Assembly (NCBI GenBank): GCA_022410635.1
Contig: JAJVDF010000018.1
Coordinates: 2,001,473 to 2,065,472, forward strand
DNA: 64,000 nt
Direction of reading: 5' to 3'
From: Tretioscincus oriximinensis
Lineage: Eukaryota > Chordata > Lepidosauria > Squamata > Gymnophthalmidae
Under the pieces are notes generated by a model. The model had not been told where the DNA came from. It saw nothing but the letters and a program-made list of their open reading frames with translations, and searched no databases. This document shows positions 23,001 to 35,000 of the stretch, piece after piece. Both the position numbers and the translations under genes were made by a program. Numbering within the stretch: the stretch's first letter is position 1; each line of letters starts with the position of its first letter.

Positions 23001-26000
23001 TTGTCTAATTCTTTTTAAAGACTATCCAGGTTGATTTCTGTTGCCACCTCTTCTGTTAGTAAATTCTATAGATCAATGGCCTGTGAGTAAAAAAGGAACA
23101 CTTCCNCTTGTCCAAGCTTAAGTTTTTCTGCCCATCAGCTTCATGGGTGCTAATAGTGTTTGATTTACACTCATGCTCAGGCAAATGAAACCCTGTTAAT
23201 AGAAACTGATTACTAAACTTGTATTGGATAGTCTTTCATTACAGAGTTTTTATGCCTGAGAAAACAGAAACTTGGTTTATTCTTTATTTCTAATTTCCTA
23301 CTCAGTGCAAGAAACTTAGAAATACTCTGAGAAGCTGAAGACCTTGCTGAAAAGTTTTGTTAAAATCAAACACATTGTTCTGTGGATGAATCTAGCATCT
23401 TCAGTGGATTAAGTGCAACAGCAGTCACAAATTCTTTTTTTTATCTACCAGATATTTCAAATTCATGTATTGAATACATTTTGAAAAGAAATCAAGGATG
23501 CACTAGCCATTCAAAACTAGCACTGACTCAGATTTATTTTCCATCTTCCTAGCCAGGACTCATAAAAGTGACTCATATAGTACAGCTTCTCTTAATGCAA
23601 AGGTTAGGTTTTTCAAAACAGTATGTTGCATCAAATGTGAACAAGTAAAATAAATAGGAACCAGAGATTTGGACAACTCCTGGAGACCTAAAGATTTGGT
23701 GCATTTCTTCACATAGTGTATCTTTAGAAAATAAAACAAAAAAGAACAGGCAGTTGTCCTTCTCTGGCCCTCTCATTCCTCAAATTCTATCTCAAACATG
23801 CAGTAATGGAAAAATGTTCCATGTTAAAAGAAGATCATTCACAAAATAGGAGATTGCATTGTATTCGTTGTCTTACTTGTTTGCAGCTAGATGCCTAGAC
23901 ACAGAAGACTCCAATGTTTCATGCATGGGATGGATAAGGTGAACAGAGAGCAATTACTTTCTGTATCACACAACACTAGGACTAGATTCCTTGAAACTGA
24001 TGGGCAGAAGAATGAGGACAGAAAAAAANTATTTTTTCACCATTGGTCTGTAGAATTTACTTCCAGAAGAGGTGGTGATAGCTAACAGACTGATAGCTTT
24101 AAGACAGGATTAGACAAGTTCATGGATACCAAGGGTATAAATAGCTATTAGGATGAATCGCATGATGCAGCTTCCAGGGTGGAACAACAGGCAGGATTTC
24201 TGAAGGACCANTCACTAGAAGTTGAGAACAGGTGAAGATTTGGCTTTCTGTTTCAGACTGTCCAGGGACAATTGGTGGACCATTGGGTAAGACACAATGC
24301 TGGACTGGATGGGCTCTGGCCCCATTCAGCAAGGCTCCTCTTAGGTTCTTATGAACTTTTCTGAAGTGCAAATTGAGGCCTATACACACATTTATTTTTA
24401 AATTTTCATTCCTGAAGAATGTGGTTAATTTCGTTTGTTTTAATTGCTAGATGGATTAAATTCATTTTCCAGAAGAAGGTTGGATATCAATGTATAGGCA
24501 GGGCCTGAGCGACTATAATTCATAGATCTACTGTAAATAGAATCAATTAAAGAGCAAATATAATTTGACTGGCAGATTCAAGCAGACATTAGAAGCTTTG
24601 CTGTTAATGTTGTCAAAAGACAGCACAGAAGATANAAAAGATTTTTTAACTTTTCAGGAATTTGGCTCCAACGTATTTCCATTTCGGTAGAGAAATAGTG
24701 GTCCCTATGTGGCCAGAAAAAGGAAGAAATGTGATTGAAATGTCCATCTCTAACAGTGCATCCGCAAACTTTTTCAAGCTTTCCCATTGCTAGGATGGTG
24801 TGATGTCCACAAGGTTCAGCAGCATTCATGCCATCCTAGTGCTAGAAAAGCATGCTAAAGTATATCCCACTTTTAAAAAACACATAATGCTTTCCCACAG
24901 TGTAGCAAGATACACTGTGCCATACCATATTAGCCAATGCAGCCTGTACCCACAGCCAAGGAAAATAGTGACCGCCCCATGCAGGAATGGCACACTGGTA
25001 AAATCCCCAGATGCCCAGCACTAGATGCTGTTGACTGGTAAGATCAGGAGATGTTCTTAGTACTGTTGCCACTGTCTTGTGGATAGCACCGTGAAAGCAT
25101 GTGCACCTGCTTCTCTTGCTCTTGAGGAGTGCTCTTGCTTCCCTTTAATCTGTGTTACAGTGGGATGGGCACATGGAATGTACCCACAACACTTGTGAAC
25201 TCCATATCTATTTCTGCACTGGGCCTTATTGTGGAATATATCATGGAATAGGGGCCTGATGTTCACATTCTAATACAGACAATGTCAAGTCAGCATTCTT
25301 CACGAGCATGTAGATGGCAAGCCCTCTTTCAGTGACATATTCTGGAATAAAACCAGTATAGAAAGAACCCGTATCTGAGCTGCCTTTGAGGTGCTTAATC
25401 TTTTGTGAATGCAACCTACATGTGTGTAAGACTGTAAACTTAAATGTGCAAGAAAATACCAAACTGTAAAGCATGCTAAGCTTGTGTTTTGGATTGAAGG
25501 TGGGACAGATACAGGGGCATTATGTCAAATATGAAGTATCTATGCAGCGTTGGCCAAGCATGATTAAAGTGCTTACAGATGGAGACAAATGAATTGTTTG
25601 TTGCTGAAGAATGGCTTGTTTTTTCCATATTGCCTGCAATAAATGGAAATTCAGATTAAACTGAGAAAAATTTGGTGGTAATTTGGTAAGGATAAAACAG
25701 GTGAGTGTTGAAAGTGATAGTTAAATGAGGATGTGATGAGCAGAATGTCAGGTGGATGGTACCATAAGTGTGTACACTTAATGTTGGTAAGGTTATTCTC
25801 TTAAGACTGGAGTCAGACAACACTGGATAATCTTTACGCAGCCTTTTTTCTAAGTCAATTTGAAGCACAGAGGGAGACGTCTTGCTTATGCTCCTGCTGC
25901 TCCTGCCCCTTCCCTTTAAGCCATGATTAAAAATCTGGTGAGGGATGGGGGAAGGTTTGGAGGGGAGGGAGAAACTAACGGAAGGAAGTGGAATCACTTG

Positions 26001-29000
26001 GAGAAGGCCAGGGAGGTGGCATTTAACTTCAAAAGCTCTCACACTTTTTGCATCCTCTCCCCAGTTTGTAGTTCTTTGTGGCCTGCCATTTCACTCTCGA
26101 CCCTGGTGACTTCTTACCTCGGGGTCTCAAATGCTCTTTGAGACGTTGGACTTGGTATTGCTCATGTTCGCGGTGCTACATTTGCAAGGGTGTTACTTGT
26201 CTTGTAGGTACCTATCAAGTATTGAAGGCCCTGCAGTCGCCACATCACATCTTGCTACCTGATCATTATTATTGGAAACATAGGATGGATGTTGTCATAT
26301 GATGGAAAATGTGCACTGACCTTGTGATCGCCTCCTCAGGGCACGTTTGCTAGATTTACCCATTTGGGGTTTGGAAATAATGAATAATGAAACCTGAATA
26401 TGGTTTACTTGGAAGTGTTACTTAGTGTTCTGACTGGTATGTTTATGTATGCAGTTTTAAATATAGTAGTAGTAGTCATAGTAGTAATAATAGTAGTAGA
26501 AGTAGTNATAGTAATAATAATAAAAGTTCTGCTAATCTTTACTAATATCAAAGGTATAGGCAGAAAACATTTTTGCAGGTTGGTTGAGTGGGTTAGGAGA
26601 TAAGAATTTTTTTAATATAAAAAGGCTGATTTTTACGCCTTCTATGTACTGATAGTTTCCATTATAATATTTTAGATAATTCAAGCTGTGATGTTAAAAT
26701 CTGGATAATTTTGACTGTGAGGTCAGGAATGGCGGCAACTTTCTTCTTGTGTTTATATTATAAATCTCAAATATTGAGGATGTTCTAAAACTTCTGAGCA
26801 AAAGTCTTGTGGGAGCTGCTTGTTTTGGAATGCACAAAACTATGACTAAGGTGTTTGTTTAGTCTGGACAATCTCAAAGAGTCTCAGCTGCTGGAGAAGG
26901 AGAACTTTCAGTGCTTGAAAGGGCAACTGAGAGATATAAAAGAGAACCTTCTGCTTTCATGTTCCCAGTTGATGGGGCATATTTTTTTCTTTGTGGAAAG
27001 TACATGTCGTTTTGGTGCATGTTATTGATGGACTATAAAGTATTTTAAATACAAACATCCCTCAGAGCATTTGCCTTATAGGAGCTGATTGTGCAATGCT
27101 TGGTGTTTGTTAATAATTTTTTGTCCTGGATCTGGATCAAAGTAGAAAACAGTGATTTTATTTTCTGAGTCTAAGAGAAAATGAGATTAGAAATGAGATG
27201 GAAACAATAGCGAATGGCAGCTATTTATCTTTTTAGCTCTCAGCACAATTTTTACTACGTTAACTTCTGAAAGTCTGAATGCAACTTTAGTCATGCATGG
27301 GGAACTCCTGATTGAGTGCATAGACTTCTCTGTATATTTTTCTTGACAGAGATACCGAAGTGCTTTGCCAATGTCTATTTCTGAAGAGAGGCTGAGGACT
27401 GAACTGGGGAGACTTTTGCTTTCCAGATTGTTTAACCACTGAGCTACAACCTTACCTTACTTAAAATACAAGCTTAATTAAAAGTCCATTACTTCACACT
27501 CCCCCCCTAAATAAATATTTCTAAAGAAATGTGTATTACAAGTACCTTTCATGATTATTTAATGAGGATCTATCTGTGCTATAGTTTCTATGTTAATTGT
27601 ACATATGGCTTAAAAAATCATGAATGCATGCTAAATATACCGAACTTTGCATTGTGATTCACACCTGGCTCAACAGCTGTGTGAATGGATCCTTCCTGTA
27701 TGCCCCTTTTGCCTCTTAGAAACTGAATTTCAAGGGGCATAAAATGCCCAGGTACAAGCCAAGAACAAGAACAAATACTTCGATTAGAAAAAGGACCAAA
27801 TTCAATCTCCAGCATCCCTACATACACTTTGGAAAGATTTTAAACCAGGCAGTGCAGTTAATATTATTTATTTATATTTATACCCAAAGATCTCAGGGCA
27901 GTTAACAATAAAAACCAAATTAACATATTAAAACTTGAAAGTAGGGCAGGGAAAGCAGTTTTTCAGCCAAAAGGCCAGTTTAAAGAGGTGCATCCAAGCG
28001 TTTTCTGAATGCACACAGATATAGTGATTGAAGCACCTATATGGACTAAGTAAGAGATTGTAGGTTAATAGTAATGCAACAACCTGAAAAGCAGGCATCT
28101 GTTGGTCTGATCTCCAAACTCTCCTGGAGTTCGGCAATTCCAAATCTCTACTTTATCTCTGCTAAGAAAGCTGCATAGAGTTGCCCATGGAGTCAACTGG
28201 GAGTTGGCCAACTGTATCCAGCCAATATGTGCCAATGGTTAAATTCAGCCTAAAATAATTTCTTGTGTTCCATTCTTCATGCTGTTGCCTTTTTAGGACT
28301 GCCAAATATGATATTAGAGTCAGAGGTGGAGAAGAGAGTTAATGTACCCATTCCTGGGTTCACCGCTGAAATCTTTTGTCAACATAGCAGCCTAAACTTA
28401 CCAGCTTAGTACTGTATGCTACAAACAAGGGGTGGGTGGGTGTCTGGATTATTTTTCTTTTCGGGGGCGGGTGAGAGGGGATGTATGTGTGCTATGAATG
28501 AATCTGTGTTTCCTTCTTCCTATGCTTCCCCATAGCTGTATTACTGTTGCTGACTGAGTCATTCCATATCAAATCATTACACTTTGGTGGCATTTTCAAC
28601 CCAACCAGTTTCAATTTCTGTGCAAGATCAAGGTCACTTAATTCCTGTCATTTGGCATTTTCAAGCTTGCTTTATAGGTTCCCAAATGAGACATTTCAGA
28701 GTTATGTGTCTTAATTACATCACNAGGCATTTAAATTTAACATTCAAACATGTTATGAAAACATTTCAGATTTTCATTACAAAAAAGTACTCTGCTGAGA
28801 TGCTTTTATGTTTTGCAAAACTAAAATACGACCATAAAATCTTCATTTCTGAATAGTTTCATTAAAGTACAAGAAGGTCCAGTTGACAACAGTGCTGATT
28901 TCACATGGAATTCACGTTGTTTTGCCTCTTTATAAATCTGTGGTGAGGCCACATTTGGAATACTGTGTTCAATTCTGGTCACCACATCTCAAGAGGGATA

Positions 29001-32000
29001 TTTTGGAACTGGAGAAGGTGCAGAAAAGGGCAACAAAAATGATCAAGGGTCTNGAGCACCTCCCTTACGAGGCAAGACTGCAACGTCTGGGCCTCTTCAG
29101 CCTTGAAAGGAGACGTTTGAGGGGTGATCTGATTGAAGTGTACAAAATCATGCATGGGATCGACAGGGTGAATAGAGAAAAAATGTTTTCTCTATCACAC
29201 AACACAAGGACCAGGGGGCACTCCTTAAAACTGTTGGGTAGAAAAGCGAGAACAGACAAAGGAAAGTATTTTTTCACCCAGAGGGTCATCGGCCTGTGGA
29301 ATTTACTTCCTGAAGAGGTAGTGGTAGCTAACAGCTTGGATAGTTTCAAGACAGGACTAGACAGATTTATGGANACTAAAGGTATAAATGGATACTAGGA
29401 TGGATGTCTGGATGTTGCCTCTGGGATGGAGCAACAGGCAGGACTCCTGAAATACCATTTGCAGGGAGTCATAAACAGGAGCATATTTTGCTTTCCTCTG
29501 TTCGGACTGCCCAGGTGCATCTGGTGGGCCTCTGTGTGACACAGAATGCTGGACTAGATGGGCTGTGGCCTGATCCAGTATGGCTTTTCTTATGTTCTTA
29601 TGACCCTGACCAGAAGTTGGGGTGTGGATTGTAGTGTTTTGCTGTTTGAATGTCATAGGGATAGATTTATTTATAGAGCTGAGGAAAGGGTGGCTTTCCA
29701 TGCTTACAGTCAGTCCCTACACTTACCCCCACATGCTTCCCTGGCTGCTCTCCAATACCTGGGGTTGGGAGAAGCAGAGGGAGATTGTGTTCAGCCATCT
29801 CTCTCTTTTCTGTCTTCTCTGGGCTGAGCAGGGCTCTATTTACATACCTCAGCTCCACAGCTGGCTTCCATCTGCTTATTCTAAGACAACAGATCTTGAT
29901 AGGAGAAATAGCTTTGTTATTAAGTTTCAGCTTTGAAACTTCTGCTACACCCAGATACCCCTCCCCATAGCCATTGCTCTTTTTTCCTCTGATGTTCTGG
30001 TTTCTTGTTATATTATTGGTAAAATTGGTACATAGCACTTAAGAAATGATATTTTAAAAAGATTTTGGGAAAAGAATAGCTTGGTTTTGTTGACTGGACC
30101 AGAAGTAGTGATAATCCAGCACACTGTTAAACTCCCACAATACGGACAGAAAGTGGAAAGCCCAAATCAGATAGGAAATTGCTTTCATGTTTCGTTAATT
30201 GGAAACAATGAAATTTTGAAGAATGACACATTTCTAACAGTGTATGATTTCTTGGAATAAAACACAGTTTATCATATGCAACAGGAAAATTTGTGTCAGT
30301 AGGTTAATGATAAATGTTCAAGAGTTTTCTTCAGCTGTGCTGTAAATTAAAATGATTTGATTCATGTTGCTTGAAGTCCAGATCAGAATGTGGGTGTTCT
30401 GCCATTTTTCTAATTTTTCACATTTTGTATTAGAAAAACAACGTCTTGAAGGATGAGTTTAATCCTAGTTTTTTTCTACTTCAGTGCTGAAAAAAAAATG
30501 AATTAAACTCATTCTCCAGGACTGAAGAAAGTTGTGTAATCATGGCCAATGTGAATTTTCATATTGCAACAGAAATAAAACTCTATGGACTTATTGATCA
30601 ACATGTAAATCTAAAATTGACTCATATCTTCAGTCATATATGTTATTCCTTAAAGTATTAAGACTCCATGTTTCATTGCAAGCCCTTCCTCCCTAGAAAT
30701 TCTGCATCAGGGTTAAGTTTTGCCATTTCTGATGCTTAGGAGTCAAAAGCTTTGCTGAGACAAAAAAAGCTAAGAGAAGATGACAGATGTTTCATTGCTC
30801 TGTGACTCTGCAGGCTTAAACGGATGGCAATCTAATTCTATCGTTGAGTTAAACCTTATGGAGTTCCTAGTAGCTTTGAATAGCCTGGCATAGGGCTACC
30901 CTTCACCAGAAATGATTCTGAAGCACAGCATTATCTTTACATGTTTGCTTCCTTCTTTTTAAAGATGCTCCTGCCTTCCTGTCACATTTATATAAAAAGC
31001 AAAGAAGAGGATTGAGTGCTTGGTTAATTGGATGATGCAAGAAAAAGAAGTGAAGCTTTACTGGAAAGTGTCTTCCGTCTGGAATTGAGGGACTTAAGCT
31101 TTTTCATGTTAAAAGTCATTTTATCTAAACAGAGGAAAACAAAATTTATTATTACAAAACAATGTATTCAGTAAAATTGTGAATATCAGGAAATAGAGAA
31201 ATTGATAGGTGCCATCAGGATAGGTCTAACTTGTGGTCACATTTTTGTCTTTAGTAAAATGTTGTGCTCATTTCTGTAGTGTAGCTGATTTCATTTAGCC
31301 ATCTTGTCATGATAACTNCAATCCTATTCTTCTGTCAGACTCTGCTTTAAATATAGTACAGGGACTCATCCAGTGTGGCCTGTAAGTATAGGCCACGGGA
31401 CACAGCAAGGGCAACTGGTGTTCTGGTTTTACTTTACGGCTGAGGAAAGCAATCCATATTTTGGTTTGTTACAGATCACACTAAGGTCAGCTGTATCAGT
31501 GGGCACTAAAGTGGATGTTTATATGATGTCTTCAGGGCAGAGGATGCTTTAGAAGGTCATTTGCAAGGAGTGAAGAGCACGTGAAAAATATGCTCTTAGC
31601 TTCTACTTGATATGCTCAGAAGCAATTGGGAGGTCATTTTCTAAGACAGGCAGCTGGATTGGAACATATTGTAACCTGACAGCAGTCTCCTCTTATTTAT
31701 TTATATAGAACGGGTACCAGTTGTCAACATAAAGCAATGTCCAGCTTCCGGTTTCTCATTTTCAGGCAGAATTTTTGTTTCTGGTTTTATGGGTATCATG
31801 AAACCCCTAAAAAGGGCTTTACTATGCCCTTTTTTCACAACGATAAGTGTTTATTTAAGAGCTTGGAATGCCTGGCAGCTTCACAAAGTAGGAGTAGTTA
31901 CAGCAGCAGTCCAAATGTGAAGAAAGTGAAATGGGTGCTGTTGTTATGCTGGTGGTGTGGCCTGCTGGGAAGTGTAGCCTGAGCAGCAAGCAGCCCAACC

Positions 32001-35000
32001 CACGCAGGCCCCTGGAGACTACAGCTCCCAGCCTGCACCACAGCTAGCCCTAGGCAGGAGTCTGTAGCTCTAGCCAACCCAGCTATTCAAAAGCATGAAT
32101 TGCAAGAAATTGCAACGGACTGTAAGTAGATACATGGGAACCACCACAGCCTGGTGGGGAAGATAGAATGTGAGCCTTCGGGCAAAATATATCCTTGTAA
32201 GCCGCTTTGAGTTCTTTTGAAATGTGATTTCATGGTATTTCTTCTTGTGAAATGGCTCCACTTTTTTTACTGAATGCCTGGCTTAATCAGATGTAATTTG
32301 ATACATGCATCTGGAACTTAACCCCAAGGCCAGTTATGCCTTACAGTTGACCTAGGGAGTATTTGCCTAGTTCAAGGAAAGGGGACCATCATTGGAGCTA
32401 AAAGCAGATCCTGCCGGGCCAGATCACAACTGGTATAAATCAAGATGACAGCATGGGTATGATTTTCGATAACAGCAGGACGGTTTATCTTGAAAATAGT
32501 TTCTCATATTTAATGCACTTCATGAGAGGAAGCTGTGGCTCAGCACTGCAAAAGAAATNTTTTACATTTGATCCTGTATTGCAAGAAATGGGATTGTGTG
32601 GATGATCAGTGCTTGGAATGGGACACAGATTGGTCCTCTTCACGTTGTATTTATGAAGTACAATTGATTTTGATTATCTAGAGGCAGACTTGTTGCATAC
32701 TATATCTCATGTGAACCTCTTTGACTAAATTATTAACTTAGGGATCAAGATTCATGTTTTTAAAATGTGCAACAAGATTCATGTTTAAAGTTGAAATTCT
32801 GACCATCATACCAGGGGTACAACTGGATGATCCTGTTTTTCCCACAGGATGAGAAAACAAGGAAGGGGGAATCTTTTGGAGTATTTGGTTGGCTGCCAAG
32901 ATAAGGACTTATTAATACACTGTGCAATTTTTTGAAGGGGCCAATCTTATTAACTTTTGTCAAAGGGCTTTGCAAAAAACATGCAACATGCAATGTTGAA
33001 TTTCTTTTTGCAAACCAGTCCCACTGGGCCTTACTCTGGGCTGTATTTCTGGACAGAGAATGGCATTCACATGCCAGTGTAGTCTATGGCAGGCCCCATT
33101 CATGGCCTATCATAGTCTACACTATGTTTTCTCTNTCACACAACACAAAGACCAGAGGGCACTCCTTAAAACTGTTGGGTAGAAAAGTGAGAACAAAGGA
33201 AAGTATTTTTTCACCCAGAGGGTCATCGGCCGGTGGAATTTACTTCCTGAAGAGGTAGTGGTAGCTAACAGCTTGGATAGTTTCAAGACAGGACTAGACA
33301 GGTTTATGGACACTAAGGGTATAAATGGATACTAAGATAGTTGTCTGGATGTCGCCTCCGGGATGGAGCAACAGGCAGGACTCTTGAAATACCATTTGCA
33401 GGGAGTCACGAACAGGAGCAGCATGTTTTGCTTTCCTCTGTTCGGACTGCCCAGGTGCATCTGGTGGGCCTCTGTGTGACACAGAATGCTGGACTTGATG
33501 GGCTGTGGCCTGANCCAGTACGGCTCTTCTTATGTTCTTATGTTCTTACACTAGCATAAAGATGGCAGGCTCCTGTTCTGAGATATATCCCAAAATAAGG
33601 CTATGTGGGATCAGGAGCCAAAGTAGGTAACAGAATTTTGGTTTGCCAAATATATTAAATCTCATTAANAACGTAAAAGGAGCCCTGCTGAATCGAGCCA
33701 GAGCCAAACTAATCCAGCATTCTGTCTCACACTGAGGCCCACCAATTGCACCTGGACAGTTTGAAGAGGAAGGCAAAATCTTCATCTAGTCATTGATGGA
33801 TGAAGGGTGTTTATAATTCATACTTTGCTTTGAAAATCCACAATTGGATTTGGAATTCAAGAGCCAGAGCTGTGCAGTGAGCAGAACCGTAAGAGACATT
33901 TCGTGGGTGGAAATATACTGCTCAAAACAATTAAGGGAATAGTTTAACATAACAGTGTAAGTTAATGTGTTCCCTTAATTGTTTTGAGCAGTATATTTTT
34001 AAAACTTCATCCATTGACATTTCATCTCCCTACAAAAGAGGGCATCATTGTGTATGATACATAGTAGATGCCATTTATATACAAGTCTGGTTTCCATTTC
34101 ACAAATGTTACAAAGGATGCAAACTATATGTAGCCTTGAGCTCCCAGAAAATCCTGTTGACATACCTGAATATGGAAATTAATAATTAGAACGATTATGG
34201 ATTTAGGTATTTGCATCCATTTAAGTTTTTTTCCTTTTAAATATTTTCAATGAAGTGACCATAAAGTGTGAGTAAGGAAATATGATTTTAACTCCAAAAA
34301 AAGTGGGAGACTTGGTAGAATCATACCTGCTGCCCTTCTTTTCATCACTGCTGATCTAGTTTTTACATGTTTGCATGCACAGAAAAAATATAACCCACAT
34401 TCTGTATCCCTGCCCCTTACTAGCTATAGGTTAGATTGAAAAAACCATGATCAGATTTGTTGTTAANTTCTAAGATTGCTTTGTAGTAAAAGAAGAAAAG
34501 TATCGGCCATCTGCTACGAACAGGGCGTGTTTCACAGAACCCACGGTAGAAAGTGATGTTTCAGCACTAATGAAGTTACACACAAACAGAATAGAATCGC
34601 TGAATGCTGATTGGTCTTTTCTTATCCAACTCTGTACTGAAGTTTCCTTCCCACTGTTCTGCAGGCATAACATGGGGCAAAGTGGTGTCCCTCTATGCTG
34701 TGGCAGCTGGCCTTGCTGTGGACTGTGTGAGACATGCTCAACCAGCTATGGTTCATACCATTGTGGACTGCTTGGGAGAGTTTGTACGGAAAACTTTGGT
34801 GATGTGGATGAAGAGACGAGGAGGCTGGGTAAGGTCTTAATTCAAAGTGGTGATGTGGGATCATTGTTTATGACTGAGCTAAATAGTCCATATAAAGGAA
34901 GACAGATACAANGGAATGTTAGTGTGCTTCTTCCTTCGTCTGCCATTGCACATCCAAGTATTTTGCCAGTGCAAAATACCAGGTGTGCCCAATTGATGCT

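Larger units (their letters stand above)
16109..34664 (+). other. BOK intron after coding exon 2 (18.6 kb)
   Basis: The intron is GT...AG and holds no host exon. From left to right it contains the 17884 duplicated segment, a long decayed L2 (18176-20635), a foldback repeat (20984-21090), an L1 remnant (21270-21880), CR1 fragments (22860-23150, 23925-24355, 28920-29602, 33665-33790), a TAG/TAA microsatellite (26465-26525), tRNA-SINE and L2 remnants (27355-28000), repeat D with a SINE (31715-32225), a CR1 nested in a MITE (33019-33610) and a mariner-type MITE (33916-33993). Stretches 16110-17880, 24420-26460, 29650-31700 and 34000-34660 show nothing I can assign. Confidence 0.85.
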
